Positions 51,409 through 61,045 of a stretch of DNA of 64,000 nucleotides are shown here, in pieces. Position numbers and translations under genes: made by a program. The DNA lies in contig WVSN01000005.1 in NCBI GenBank assembly GCA_015689705.1, positions 1-64,000 of the forward strand, written 5' to 3'. This DNA is from Rhodobacterales bacterium HKCCE3408 (GTDB lineage Bacteria > Pseudomonadota > Alphaproteobacteria > Rhodobacterales > Rhodobacteraceae). The notes below the pieces were generated by a model. It did no database searches. It was not told the origin of the DNA and was given only the letters and a program-made list of their open reading frames with translations. Numbering within the stretch: position 1 is the stretch's first letter; the number at the start of each line of letters is the position of its first letter.

Positions 51409-53022
51409 TCAGCCGCTCCACCCCGCCCGCTGGAGACCGTCGAAGATCGCTTCGAGAAGTTCCGGCCGGGCATAGGGGTAAGTGTCGCGGACATAATCCG
51501 CGTCGAAACCGGGCTGAAGCGCCATGACACGTTCCAGCGCCTCGGCCGCCTCCCCGGTCTCTCCGGCCAGACCGAGCGTTACCACCACCCGCTGCATCCC
51601 CCGCAGGTAGTTGGGCGCGATGGCCCTGAGCTGTCGGGCCGTCTCGACCGCCGGTTCGACCTGTCCGGACAGGATCTGGCAGGTGGTGATGTCGCCAAGG
51701 ACAGCGGCGCGGTTGAAGTGGTTCGGGTTGAGGTCGAAGACCCGGTTCAGGTGATGCAGTGCAAGATCGAGTTCGCCGAGCCATTCGAGTGCGCAACCAA
51801 GCCCGTGCCGGGCCACCGGGGCCGAGGGGTTCAGGCGCACCGCCTCTTCGGTGTGGAACCGGCCCGCCTGGAAATCATGCACACCGAAGATCAGGGACAG
51901 CCCGCAATAGGCCTGCGCTTCCCAGTCCGCGGAATCGAGTTCGATCGCCCGGCTGCAAAGCTCGATCGCCTCTGCCGTGGCTTCTTCACGGTCGTCGCAC
52001 CATCCTTGCATCGCCGCGCGGAAATGGTACCGGCCGAGCCGCGCCCAGGCCCGCGCATAGCCGGGTTCGCGGGCGATGGCCTGTTCGAGCAGTGGCACCT
52101 GCGCCCGGTTCGACTCGGGCGTACCGTAGCCCTCGCCCCCGGTCCGCTCCATCTCCTCCGTCCGCGCGACGAGTTGCCAGGCCGCGAGATCGGCCGGGCG
52201 GGCGCGGATGACGCGGGCGGCCTCGGCCTGGCCGATCGCGGGCGTGACACGGGCGACAACGGCCCGTCCGATCGCCTCCTGCATCTCGAAGATGTCCGAC
52301 ATCGAGCCGTCGAAGGTCTCCGACCAGATAAGCCGTCCGCTCTCGACATCCGTCAGACTGGCGGAAACGCGGATCCGCTCGCCCGCGCGCCGGATCGCGC
52401 CGCCGATGGCATAAGCCGCGCCGACATCGGCCGCGAGCTCGCGCAGGTTGCCGTCCCGGTCGGTCTGCCAGCCGATCGCCTCGGGCCCGATGACCGGGAA
52501 CCAGCGCCAGTTCGACAGCGAGGTGCGCAGGTCTATGACGAGGCCCGTGGCGAAGGCGACATCGTCCGGGTCATCCGTCGCAGGCACGAAGCCGAGGACG
52601 AGGACGGACGGGTTCTCGAAGATGTCATGGCCGGGGCCGCCGGCCTCTGCCGCAGCTTCCGCCCGGCGCCAGTCGTCGAACGGCTCCGATTTCAGGTCCA
52701 GCCCGTCGAGGAAATCGCCGTCCTCGGGGCCTCCGGCGGTTTCGACGGCGGACCGGTCGAGGCGCACGTCTATCCCGTCGGCCGTGACAAGGTCACCGAT
52801 CGCGCGGCGCAGGGTCGAGAGTTCCTGCCGGAGAGAAGCGCGCGCCTGTTCTTCCGCCCGATCCGGCCAGAGCGTCGCGGCCAGCCGGTCGCGGGACACC
52901 GCACCGGCCGGGGCACGCGCCAGCATCGCCAGCATCGCCCGGCTGCGGCGCGAGGCGATGGCCAGCGGCTTGCCGTCGAGAGCCGCGTCGAACGGGCCGT
53001 ATAGGGTCAACGTCAGGCGCAT
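51409..53022 (-). CDS. SARP-type transcriptional regulator with TolB-like and TPR domains
   Basis: The 537-residue protein has an N-terminal OmpR/SARP winged-helix region (about 1-95; SRRSRAMLAMLARAPAGAVSRD, then ASLRQELSTLRRAIGD). A TolB-N-like region follows at about 140-265 (ILVLGFVPATDD-type and YAIGGAIRRAGERIRVSASLTD), then several TPR repeats at about 300-520. No transmembrane helix or adenylate-cyclase catalytic domain is seen. Such proteins are common in Rhodobacterales and rhizobia and have unknown signals. It is convergent with DUF1127. Confidence 0.82.
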   Translation of the reverse strand: MRLTLTLYGPFDAALDGKPLAIASRRSRAMLAMLARAPAGAVSRDRLAATLWPDRAEEQARASLRQELSTLRRAIGDLVTADGIDVRLDRSAVETAGGPEDGDFLDGLDLKSEPFDDWRRAEAAAEAGGPGHDIFENPSVLVLGFVPATDDPDDVAFATGLVIDLRTSLSNWRWFPVIGPEAIGWQTDRDGNLRELAADVGAAYAIGGAIRRAGERIRVSASLTDVESGRLIWSETFDGSMSDIFEMQEAIGRAVVARVTPAIGQAEAARVIRARPADLAAWQLVARTEEMERTGGEGYGTPESNRAQVPLLEQAIAREPGYARAWARLGRYHFRAAMQGWCDDREEATAEAIELCSRAIELDSADWEAQAYCGLSLIFGVHDFQAGRFHTEEAVRLNPSAPVARHGLGCALEWLGELDLALHHLNRVFDLNPNHFNRAAVLGDITTCQILSGQVEPAVETARQLRAIAPNYLRGMQRVVVTLGLAGETGEAAEALERVMALQPGFDADYVRDTYPYARPELLEAIFDGLQRAGWSG

Positions 53023-53068
53023 GGTCCGACCCTGCCACGCGTCCCGCGCTCAGGAAAGACTTTGGTGT

Positions 53069-54067
53069 TCAGCCCGGTTGGCGGTCGAACAGCCCGGACA
53101 GCGCGCGCCGGACGATCCGCGTGACGCTTGGCCGGCGGCCCGGCCCGAATGGCAGCGGGCGGCAGACTTCCAGGGTCGCGACCCCGACCCGGGCGGTCAG
53201 CGCGCCGTTGACCAGCCCCTCGCCGAAGCGGCGAGAGATCCGCGACAGGACCGAGCCGCCCGCGACCGAACCGAGGAGGTCGTCGCCCACGGCCACCGCC
53301 CCTGTCGCCACGAGATGCGTCATCACGGCCCGGGTCAGGCGCCAGGCCCCGAGCGTGCCGCCCCGCCCGCCGTAGATCTCGGCGATACGACGGATCATGC
53401 GCAGGTTCGAGAACAGCGCCGCCGCGACGTCGGCGAAAGCCAGCGGCACGAGCGCGGTGACGGTCGCGACCCGCCGGGCTGCCGCCTCGATCTCGGCGAT
53501 GGCGGCGGCGTCGAGCTGTGCCATCACTTCGGTCTCGGCCAGCGCGAAGAGCGCGTCCGGCTCGAAGCTCTCATCCCGCCGCCGGTCGAGCGCTTCACGG
53601 CCGAGCCGGAGTTCGGGCCGTCCCGAATAGAGCCCGGAAAGGGATTTCGCGACCGACCGGGCCGCCGCGATATCGGCGGTCGACAGCGCGACCTCGGCGT
53701 CGCGCCGGATGCGGTCGAGCCGACCGAGACGCGCGATGCTCGCCAGTTCACGGAGCGCGAGAAGCAGAGCGGCGAGGACAAAGAGCGCGAGAAGCGCGAT
53801 GGCGATCCAGCCAAGGACCGGCACCCGCTCGATCAGGTTGCGCGCAAACTCCCAGGCCGCGACGGACATCACGAAGCCGAGGAGCGCAGCAGTCGCGGCC
53901 CAGAAGAACCGGGCGAGTCCCGAGCGGCGGCGCGCGGCAAGCGTGGCCATCGTGCGCATCGCCTGTCCCTCGGCGCCGGTCGTCCCGGGTACCGGTGGGG
54001 CGTCGGCGGGGCTTGGCGCCGCGGCGTCATCGAGCTCGATCAGGACGGGGCCCTTGCGGTCGGTCAT
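53069..54067 (-). CDS. ycjF: YcjF family (DUF697) membrane protein
   Basis: The 332-residue protein has two hydrophobic helices (about 55-75 and 85-108), then a DUF697-type C-terminal domain (VTALVPLAFADVAAALFSNLRMIRRIAEIYG, cited in part). It matches the YcjF/TIGR01620 family. Start 54067 gives an ATGA overlap with the GNAT stop. YcjF and YcjX nearly always go together and are stress- or envelope-linked, with no established mechanism. Confidence 0.88.
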   Translation of the reverse strand: MTDRKGPVLIELDDAAAPSPADAPPVPGTTGAEGQAMRTMATLAARRRSGLARFFWAATAALLGFVMSVAAWEFARNLIERVPVLGWIAIALLALFVLAALLLALRELASIARLGRLDRIRRDAEVALSTADIAAARSVAKSLSGLYSGRPELRLGREALDRRRDESFEPDALFALAETEVMAQLDAAAIAEIEAAARRVATVTALVPLAFADVAAALFSNLRMIRRIAEIYGGRGGTLGAWRLTRAVMTHLVATGAVAVGDDLLGSVAGGSVLSRISRRFGEGLVNGALTARVGVATLEVCRPLPFGPGRRPSVTRIVRRALSGLFDRQPG

Positions 54068-54501
54068 CGGCGGCTCCATTCGAGACGGATGTCGGGCAGG
54101 CCCTCGTCATTGTCGCCTGGCGTCCCGCCGGCCTCGGCGAAGCCTTCGCGCGCATAGAACCGCCGCGCGGGCGTATTGGCGGCAAACGTCCAGAGCGCCA
54201 GTCGCGGTTCGGCCGCCTTGGCCCTGGCAAGAAGAGCCGCGCCGATGCCGCGGCCCCGTTCGGAATCCGCGACGTAGAGCGTCAGGATCTCGGGGCCGCG
54301 ACGGCTGATGAACCCCGCCACGTCTCCGCCGAGCAACGCGACATGCGTCCGGGGAACCAGCATCCGGCAGAAATCGAGCGTCGCGGCGTCCGAATGAAGT
54401 CGCGGCATCCAGGGCGTCGCCTCGATCCAGTCGGTCAGTATCCCGGCCATGGCAGGTGCATCCGCAGGGACGGCCGGCGCGACAGCCGGACGCGCGCTCA
54501 C
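54064..54501 (-). CDS. GNAT family N-acetyltransferase
   Basis: The 145-residue protein has the acetyl-CoA loop LYVADSERGRGIGAALLARA near residue 75-94 and WTFAANTPARRFYAREGFAE. It starts at GTG 54501, overlapping the ycjX stop, and ends overlapping the ycjF start, so it is locked between them. The acceptor is unknown. Confidence 0.9.
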   Translation of the reverse strand: MSARPAVAPAVPADAPAMAGILTDWIEATPWMPRLHSDAATLDFCRMLVPRTHVALLGGDVAGFISRRGPEILTLYVADSERGRGIGAALLARAKAAEPRLALWTFAANTPARRFYAREGFAEAGGTPGDNDEGLPDIRLEWSRR

Positions 54502-55892
54502 AGCCGCCCCCCGAGAAGGAACTCAGCCGCAGCGTCGAGCCGGATATGCGGCGGCCCCTCGCCCGGCGCGAGCTTGAGCGCGGCCGGCGCGAAATGCATC
54601 GCGGCGTAGTCGCCGTCGAGCCAGTTGCCGCCATTCAGCAGCGCGGACGGGTCCTCGGGCAGATCGCCGGGATGGAACGCCGCCTGCTTGCCCGTGTCGA
54701 TCAGACGGCCGCGAACCAGATCGAGCGGGCGTCCCCCGACCTCGCGCGTCTCCTCGGTTGTCGTGCGCAGTGCCGCGATCGCCATGGCCCGCGTCTGGGC
54801 CCCCGCGAATTCGGCCCGGTCGCGGGCTGAACGCAGAAGCGCCTGCATGATCGAGGTCAGCCGCGGATGCTGCGTGTGGTGCAGATGGTCGGCCTTGGTC
54901 GCGGCAAACAGGATGCGGTCGACGCGCCGGCCCATCAGCGCGGTCAGGAAGGAATTCCGCCCCGGACGGAAAGCACCGAGGATGTCTGTCATCGTGCGGC
55001 CGAGATCGTCTAGCGCCTCGGGCCCGGCATGGATTGCCTGCAGCGCGTCGACCAGCACGACCTGCCGGTCGATGCGGGCGAAGTGGTCGCGGAAGAACGG
55101 TTGGACGACCTGCGCCTTGTAGGCCTCGTAGCGGCGCGCGAATTCCCGGGCGAGCGATCCGCGCGGCGCCGCCCCCGGTGGGAGCGGCGCAAAGGTCAGG
55201 ACGGGCGAGCCCTCGAGCTCGCCGGGCAGCAGGAAGCGGCCGGGCGTGCAATCGGCGAATCCGGCATCGCGTGCGGCCTGAAGATGCGCCGTCCACGCCC
55301 TGGCGAGCCCTGCCGCGACAGGCTCGTCCAGCTTGGCCTGCGGATCGACAGCGCCGAGCGCCGAGAGGAAGTCCGCACCACCCGGCCGGCCCTCGGTCCG
55401 CTTCAGTGCCTCCGCTGACCAGCTCGCGAAATCCCGGTCGAGGAGGCTGAGATCCAGAAGCCATTCGCCGGGATAGTCGACGATGTCCAGGTGAACCGTG
55501 CGCGCGCCTTGCAGACCAGCCAGCAGTCCCGCCGGCTTCACCCGGAGCGACAGCCGGAGCTCCGACACCGCCCGCGTCGACTCGGGCCAGTGCGGATCGG
55601 GGCCGAGAAGCGCGGCGCGATGGGCCTCGTAGTCGAAGCGGGGAATGGTGTCGTCGGGCTGCGGTTGCAGGAACGCCGCCTCGATCCGGCCCGACCGCGC
55701 CGCCTCGAACCCCGCCATCCGGCCGCGATCCATCAGGTTGGCGACGAGCGAGGTGATGAACACGGTCTTGCCCGCCCGTGCGAGCCCGGTCACGCCAAGC
55801 CGCACGACGGGCTCGAAGAAGGTCTCGGAGAGGCCGCGCGTTGCGCCCTCGATCCCCCGGCCGAGCGTGTCTGCGATTGTCCCGATGACCAC
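54498..55892 (-). CDS. ycjX: YcjX family P-loop protein
   Basis: The 464-residue GTPase-like protein has P-loop GLARAGKTVFITSLVANL near residue 34, LDIVDYPGEWLLDLSLL near 130 and ATKADHLHHTQHPRL near 330, diagnostic of YcjX (DUF463). The GTG at 55892 is preferred; AAGGA lies upstream. It leads the ycjX-GNAT-ycjF operon and is divergent from truA. Confidence 0.92.
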   Translation of the reverse strand: MVIGTIADTLGRGIEGATRGLSETFFEPVVRLGVTGLARAGKTVFITSLVANLMDRGRMAGFEAARSGRIEAAFLQPQPDDTIPRFDYEAHRAALLGPDPHWPESTRAVSELRLSLRVKPAGLLAGLQGARTVHLDIVDYPGEWLLDLSLLDRDFASWSAEALKRTEGRPGGADFLSALGAVDPQAKLDEPVAAGLARAWTAHLQAARDAGFADCTPGRFLLPGELEGSPVLTFAPLPPGAAPRGSLAREFARRYEAYKAQVVQPFFRDHFARIDRQVVLVDALQAIHAGPEALDDLGRTMTDILGAFRPGRNSFLTALMGRRVDRILFAATKADHLHHTQHPRLTSIMQALLRSARDRAEFAGAQTRAMAIAALRTTTEETREVGGRPLDLVRGRLIDTGKQAAFHPGDLPEDPSALLNGGNWLDGDYAAMHFAPAALKLAPGEGPPHIRLDAAAEFLLGGRL

Positions 55893-55993
55893 GCGGGCCG
55901 TCCTTTCCAAGTTCGTCGCGCCAGAGAATAGGCATTCGGAGGAGCGGATGACAGGGGTGGCGAGCGGACCGGGTTTGGGATACGCGCAGCGCC

Positions 55994-56758
55994 ATGCCGC
56001 GCTATGCCATGAAGATCGAATATGACGGCGGTCCCTTCGCCGGCTGGCAGCGCCAGGACGGGCTGCCGACCGTGCAGGGCGCGGTCGAGGCGGCGCTTGC
56101 GCGGCTGGAGGACGATCTTCCATCCATCGCCGCGGCCGGCCGCACCGATGCGGGCGTTCACGCGACCGGGCAGGTCGCACAATGCGACATGGCCCGCGAA
56201 TGGGACCCGTTCCGGCTGTCGGAGGCGGTGAACTACCACCTGAAGCCGCAACCGGTCGCCGTGACCGCATGCGCTCGTGTCTCCGACGACTGGCACGCCC
56301 GCTTCTCGGCTATCGAACGGCGCTATATCTACCGGATCGTCAACCGCCGCGCGCCCCTCGCGCTGGAGGCCGGGAAGGCCTGGGCGGTGAAAGCGCCGCT
56401 CGAGGTCGATCCAATGCGCAAGGCGGCTCTGCACCTGATCGGCAAGCACGATTTCACCACCTTCCGCTCGACTCTCTGCCAGGCGAAGAGCCCGGTGAAG
56501 ACGCTCAATGAGCTCCGGATCGAAGCGCTCCACGGGCCGTCGGGGCCGGAGATCCGGTTCCATCTCCGCGCGCGGTCCTTCCTGCACAACCAGGTGCGGT
56601 CGATCGTCGGCACGCTGGAGCGGGTCGGTGCCGGGAAGTGGGCGCCGGAAGACGTCAAAGATGCGCTCGAAGCCCGCGACCGGTCGCGCTGCGGACCGGT
56701 CGCGCCGCCGGAGGGTTTGTGCCTCAATGGCGTGCGCTATCCCGAACCCGTGTTCTGA
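55994..56758 (+). CDS. truA: tRNA pseudouridine(38-40) synthase TruA
   Basis: The 254-residue enzyme makes pseudouridine at positions 38-40 of tRNAs. The catalytic Asp is in [14 protein letters not shown] near residue 51. [14 protein letters not shown] at the N terminus and [15 protein letters not shown] near 193 are family motifs. Confidence 0.96.
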   Translation: MPRYAMKIEYDGGPFAGWQRQDGLPTVQGAVEAALARLEDDLPSIAAAGRTDAGVHATGQVAQCDMAREWDPFRLSEAVNYHLKPQPVAVTACARVSDDWHARFSAIERRYIYRIVNRRAPLALEAGKAWAVKAPLEVDPMRKAALHLIGKHDFTTFRSTLCQAKSPVKTLNELRIEALHGPSGPEIRFHLRARSFLHNQVRSIVGTLERVGAGKWAPEDVKDALEARDRSRCGPVAPPEGLCLNGVRYPEPVF

Positions 56759-56811
56759 GCGGGCCTTGACCTTGGCCGTGCGGATGCGTCGATAGGGTCA
56801 GGAGGCGAGAC

Positions 56812-58965
56812 ATGCGACGACCCCTGCCGCTGACGCGGGATCTGGTGCTTGTGGGCGGCGGACATGCCCACGCGCTCGTCCTGCGCCGATGGGGGATGCG
56901 GCCTGTGCCCGGGGCGCGTTTGACACTGATCCATCCCGGTCCGACCGCGCCATACACGGGCATGCTGCCCGGTCATGTCGCCGGCCACTACTCCCGCGAC
57001 CAACTGATGATCGACATGGTCCGTCTCGCGCGGTTCGCCGGCGCGCGGCTGATCCTGGGCGAGGCCGAGGAGATCGACCGCAGGGCGGGCGAGGTGCGAA
57101 TCCCGGGGCGCGGAGCGATCGGGTACGATCTGTTGTCCATCGACATCGGTGTGACTTCGGCGATGCCGGATGTGCCGGGCTTCGCGGAACACGGCGTGCC
57201 GGCGAAGCCGCTCGATACCTTCGCCGACAGGTGGGACGCGTTCGCGGAGGCGCCGCCGGATCAACCGAAAATCGTGGTCGTCGGCGGCGGTGTCGCGGGG
57301 GTGGAACTGGCCATGGCGGCGCAGCATCGCCTCGGGGCGTCGGCCGCAGTCACCGTTGTGGAGCGTGAAAAACTCCTGTCCGTCCTCCCGCACCGCGCCC
57401 GTCACGGGCTGACAGCCGAATTGCGCGCTGCCGGGATCACGACGCTCGAAGGCACCGGCGTCGCGAAGATCGCGGCAGACCATGTGGACCTGACCGATGG
57501 ACGGTCCCTCCCCGCCGATCTCGTCGTTGGCGCGGCCGGCGCGCGGCCACATGCATGGCTGGCAGCGACCGGGCTCGACACGAAGGACGGCTATCTCGTC
57601 GTCGACGAGCAGCTTCGCACCAGCGACCCTGCGATCTACGCCGCCGGCGACTGCGCCCATTTCGCCGCCGACCCGCGCCCGAAGGCCGGGGTCTACGCCG
57701 TGCGCGCCGCCCCTATCCTTGCCTGGAACCTCGCCGCCGATCTGACCGGCCGCCAGCGCCGCAGCTTCCGGCCGCAGCGCGATTACCTGAAGCTCGTCTC
57801 GCTCGGGCGGAAGGCCGCGCTTGGCGAGAAATCCGGGATCGTGCTGCGTGGCGACTGGGTCTGGCGCTGGAAGGATCGCATCGACCGCCGCTTCATGGAC
57901 AAGCTGAACGACCTGCCGGCCATGCCGGGCGAACCGGCCCCCAGGGACGCCGCGAAAGGCGTCGCGGCGGAGCTCTCCGGCCCGATGCCCTGTGGCGGAT
58001 GCGGCGCCAAGGTCGGGCCTGCGGCACTGGCCGAGGCGGTGGCACGTCTGGCCGGTGGCTCGCGCGCGGATGTCATCGCGCGGGCGGGGGATGACGCTGC
58101 CGTTCTGGCAGTCGGCGGCGCGAAGCAGGTCGTGACGACCGACCACCTCCGCGCCTTCGCGGAGGACCCGGCGCTGGTCGCCCGGGTCGCAGCATTGCAC
58201 GCGATGGGCGATGTCTGGGCGATGGGCGCGCAGCCGCAGGCGGTGCTGGCGCAGGTGATCCTGCCGCCAATGACCGACCGCCTGCAGCGCCGCTGGCTGG
58301 CCGAGATCATGTCCGCCGCCGGCGATGCGGTGGCGGAGGCCGGCGCGGAGATCGTCGGCGGCCACACGACGCAGGGATCCGAACTGACGATCGGGTTCAC
58401 CGTCACCGGCCTGCTCGACCGGGACCCTCTGCTTCTGTCCGGCGCGAGGCCTGGCGACGCTCTCCTGCTGACCCGGCCGATCGGGTCGGGCGTGCTGCTC
58501 GCCGCCGAGATGGCCGGGAAAGCTCGCGGCGCCGATATCGCCAGGCTGTGGGAGATCATGGCGACATCGCAGGCCAGGGTCGCACTCGCCCTGTCCGGAC
58601 ACGCAAGCGCAATGACCGACGTGACCGGGTTCGGCCTTGCCGGCCATCTGCTCGGGATGTGCTCGGCTTCCGGCCTTTCGGCCGAGATCGACCTCGGAGC
58701 AGTGCCGGTTCTCGACGGCGCGCTTGCGCTGGCGGAGGCCGGGATAGCGTCGACACTGGTGCCGGCGAACGCACAGGCAGCCGCAGGTCGGGTGATCGGC
58801 GGCGCGGGTGCACGGCTCGACCTGCTGCACGATCCGCAGACCGCGGGCGGGTTCCTCGCGGCTGTCCCGGACAAGCTTGCCCAAACGGCGGTTCAGGCGA
58901 CAGACGGCGCGGCCGTCCGGATCGGCCGGCTGACCGACGGCCCACCTGTCATCACGATCCGCTAG
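56812..58965 (+). CDS. selD: NADH-dehydrogenase-like domain fused to selenide, water dikinase
   Basis: The 717-residue protein has an FAD/NAD-dependent oxidoreductase domain (LVLVGGGHAHALVLRRW at the N terminus, IVVVGGGVAGVELAMAA near 160, YAAGDCAHFA near 280). After a linker, SelD follows from about residue 390. The SelD active site has Cys397 and Lys400 in CGGCGAK, and ends with DLLHDPQTAGGFLAAV. SelD makes selenophosphate from selenide and ATP. This fusion is known in alphaproteobacteria. It overlaps the convergent selU by 14 bases. There is no in-frame UGA. Confidence 0.94.
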   Translation: MRRPLPLTRDLVLVGGGHAHALVLRRWGMRPVPGARLTLIHPGPTAPYTGMLPGHVAGHYSRDQLMIDMVRLARFAGARLILGEAEEIDRRAGEVRIPGRGAIGYDLLSIDIGVTSAMPDVPGFAEHGVPAKPLDTFADRWDAFAEAPPDQPKIVVVGGGVAGVELAMAAQHRLGASAAVTVVEREKLLSVLPHRARHGLTAELRAAGITTLEGTGVAKIAADHVDLTDGRSLPADLVVGAAGARPHAWLAATGLDTKDGYLVVDEQLRTSDPAIYAAGDCAHFAADPRPKAGVYAVRAAPILAWNLAADLTGRQRRSFRPQRDYLKLVSLGRKAALGEKSGIVLRGDWVWRWKDRIDRRFMDKLNDLPAMPGEPAPRDAAKGVAAELSGPMPCGGCGAKVGPAALAEAVARLAGGSRADVIARAGDDAAVLAVGGAKQVVTTDHLRAFAEDPALVARVAALHAMGDVWAMGAQPQAVLAQVILPPMTDRLQRRWLAEIMSAAGDAVAEAGAEIVGGHTTQGSELTIGFTVTGLLDRDPLLLSGARPGDALLLTRPIGSGVLLAAEMAGKARGADIARLWEIMATSQARVALALSGHASAMTDVTGFGLAGHLLGMCSASGLSAEIDLGAVPVLDGALALAEAGIASTLVPANAQAAAGRVIGGAGARLDLLHDPQTAGGFLAAVPDKLAQTAVQATDGAAVRIGRLTDGPPVITIR

Positions 58966-60007
58966 ACAGCCACCCGGCGATGCGGTCGGCCAGTGCGCCA
59001 AGGGCTTCCGGGTCCAGCGTCCCGGTTCCGAACCGCTCCGCAACGGGGCCGGGATCGCGCTGGCGCAGACGGCCATAGGCCGGGTCGTAGTGCCGTTCGA
59101 CCAGTTCCCGGGCAAGTGCCTCGGTCTCGCCGGCCTCGGACAGCGCCCGCCACGCCTCGACGACCTCGTGCCCAACGAGCGGGCGCAACAGGTCGAGCCG
59201 CGCGGACAGGGCGACATGATCGGCGGCGAGATCGGCATAGGCCCGGGCGAGATAAGCTGCCCGCGCCGGAACGGGTGCCTCCACAACCAGCCGCGGCGCG
59301 TCCCGCATCGCCGTCCAGAGCGCGGGCGGCACGCGGAGCGCTCCGATCCGCGCCGATTCCGCCTCGACCACCAGCGGCCGCGCAGGATCGAGGCCAATGA
59401 TCCGTTGCGCCAGGTGGGTCTCGAACGCCTTCTGCGCAGGCTGCCCGCCGGGACGGTCGCCAAGAGCCGAGCCGCGATGCCGCGCCAGACCCTCGAGATC
59501 GATCACCTGCACACCGCGGGCCGCCAGCAGCCCGAGGATTTCCGTCTTCGCCGTGCCGGTATAGCCGTCGAGCCGGAACACCCGGTGCGGCAGCGTCGGG
59601 CCGTAGAGGAGGTCCACGACCGCGCGCCGGTAACTGCGGTAGCCGCCCGACAGGGTCTCCGCCCGCCATCCGATCTGCGACAGGATCGACGCGAACGATC
59701 CCGACCGCTGCCCGCCACGCCAGCAATAGACCAGCGGCCGCCAGCCGCCGTCGAAGCCCATCAGCCGCTCCTCGATGTGCCGGGCGGCGTTGCGTGCGAC
59801 GAGGGCGGCGCCGATCTTGCGCGCGCGGAACGGGCTGTCCTGAACGTAGATCGTGCCGACCTCGGCCCGCTCCTCGTTCGACAGGACCGGCAGGCTGATC
59901 GCGCCCGGGATGTGATCCTCGGCGTATTCGGCCGGGCTGCGGACGTCGATGATCGTGTCGAACTCCGCCCAGGGCGGGGTCGCGAGGTCCTTCAGCTCAA
60001 CCGGCAT
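58952..60007 (-). CDS. selU: tRNA 2-selenouridine synthase
   Basis: The 351-residue enzyme has an N-terminal rhodanese domain with the catalytic Cys in VYCWRGGQRSGS near residue 95, then a P-loop domain with LDGYTGTAKTEIL near 145. It replaces sulfur by selenium at the wobble 2-thiouridine using selenophosphate. Its gene converges on selD. selA/selB are not in the window, so selenium may be used mainly for tRNA here. It follows the dehydrogenase stop by 12 bases. Confidence 0.94.
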   Translation of the reverse strand: MPVELKDLATPPWAEFDTIIDVRSPAEYAEDHIPGAISLPVLSNEERAEVGTIYVQDSPFRARKIGAALVARNAARHIEERLMGFDGGWRPLVYCWRGGQRSGSFASILSQIGWRAETLSGGYRSYRRAVVDLLYGPTLPHRVFRLDGYTGTAKTEILGLLAARGVQVIDLEGLARHRGSALGDRPGGQPAQKAFETHLAQRIIGLDPARPLVVEAESARIGALRVPPALWTAMRDAPRLVVEAPVPARAAYLARAYADLAADHVALSARLDLLRPLVGHEVVEAWRALSEAGETEALARELVERHYDPAYGRLRQRDPGPVAERFGTGTLDPEALGALADRIAGWLSSGS

Positions 60008-60019
60008 CGATCGCGGCGA

Positions 60020-60904
60020 TCAGATGTCCTGCCCCGTCATGTGCCGGAAGCGCTGGATCAGGCTCGACGTGTCCCACCGGCCGCCGCCAAGCTGCTGCAC
60101 CTCGGCGTAAAACTGGTCGACCATGGCCGTCACCGGAAGGCTCACTCCCATTTCTCGCGCCTGCGCCAGTGCGATGCCCAGATCCTTGCGCATCCAGTTG
60201 ACCGCGAAGCCGTGCTCGAAATGGTTGTCGACCATCGTCTCGTGCCGGTTGGCGAGCTGCCACGAGCCGGCGGCGCCCTGAGAGACGAGCTTGGCGACCT
60301 TCTTCGCATCGAGTCCGGCCTGCATGGCCATGAAGAGACCTTCGGAGACGGATTGAATCGCACCGGCGATGCAGACCTGGTTGATCATCTTCACAAGCTG
60401 ACCGGACCCCACCGGTCCGAAATGGACAGCGGCCTTGGCATATGCCGCGATCACCGGCTCGGCCTTGGCGAAATCGGGCTCCTCGCCGCCGCACATGATG
60501 GCGAGCTGGCCGTTCTCGGCCCCCGCCTGTCCGCCGGAGACGGGCGCGTCGACCCATCCGATGTCCCTTTCGGCGGCGGCGTCGGCGAGTTCCTTGGTGA
60601 CGATGGCGGAGACCGTCGTGTGGTCGACGAAGATCGCGCCGGGCGTCATTCCAGCCAGCGCGCCGTCCTCACCGAGAACGACCGAGCGCAGGTCGTCGTC
60701 GTTGCCGACGCAGGCCATCACGAATTCCGCGCCCTTCGCCGCCTCGGCCGGCGTTGCCGCGTGGCTGCCGCCATGCTGCTTGGCCCAGGCCTCGGCCTTG
60801 GCCGCGGTCCGGTTGTAGACGGTGACATCATGGCCCGCCGCCTGCAGGTGCCCCGCCATCGGATAGCCCATCACGCCAAGCCCGAGAAATGCCAGTTTCG
60901 CCAT
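60020..60904 (-). CDS. NAD(P)-dependent oxidoreductase, 3-hydroxyisobutyrate dehydrogenase family
   Basis: The 294-residue beta-hydroxyacid dehydrogenase has MAKLAFLGLGVMGYPMAGHL, substrate loop DAPVSGGQAGAENGQL near residue 119 and catalytic Lys in GQLVKMINQVC near 170. It is closest by pattern to GarR/GlxR-type or 3-hydroxyisobutyrate enzymes. It is a second, distinct member of this family in the window (the other at 14.2 kb). It precedes selU in the same direction. Confidence 0.87.
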   Translation of the reverse strand: MAKLAFLGLGVMGYPMAGHLQAAGHDVTVYNRTAAKAEAWAKQHGGSHAATPAEAAKGAEFVMACVGNDDDLRSVVLGEDGALAGMTPGAIFVDHTTVSAIVTKELADAAAERDIGWVDAPVSGGQAGAENGQLAIMCGGEEPDFAKAEPVIAAYAKAAVHFGPVGSGQLVKMINQVCIAGAIQSVSEGLFMAMQAGLDAKKVAKLVSQGAAGSWQLANRHETMVDNHFEHGFAVNWMRKDLGIALAQAREMGVSLPVTAMVDQFYAEVQQLGGGRWDTSSLIQRFRHMTGQDI

Positions 60905-61045
60905 TGTCCCCTGTCTCCCCTTGTCGGTCGGGGCAGAGGTAGCAGGGGCGACCGGTGGCTTCCAGTCCAAGGTGGCGCCGGGCGGCTTGACTCGCTGCCG
61001 GTCCGCGACCGACGATTTGCCGGCCTCACCGGGGAATTGGCCGAC

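Noticed and set aside
56812-58965. Selenocysteine UGA in SelD
   Set aside because: The active-site position is an ordinary Cys codon and no in-frame TGA occurs before the stop.
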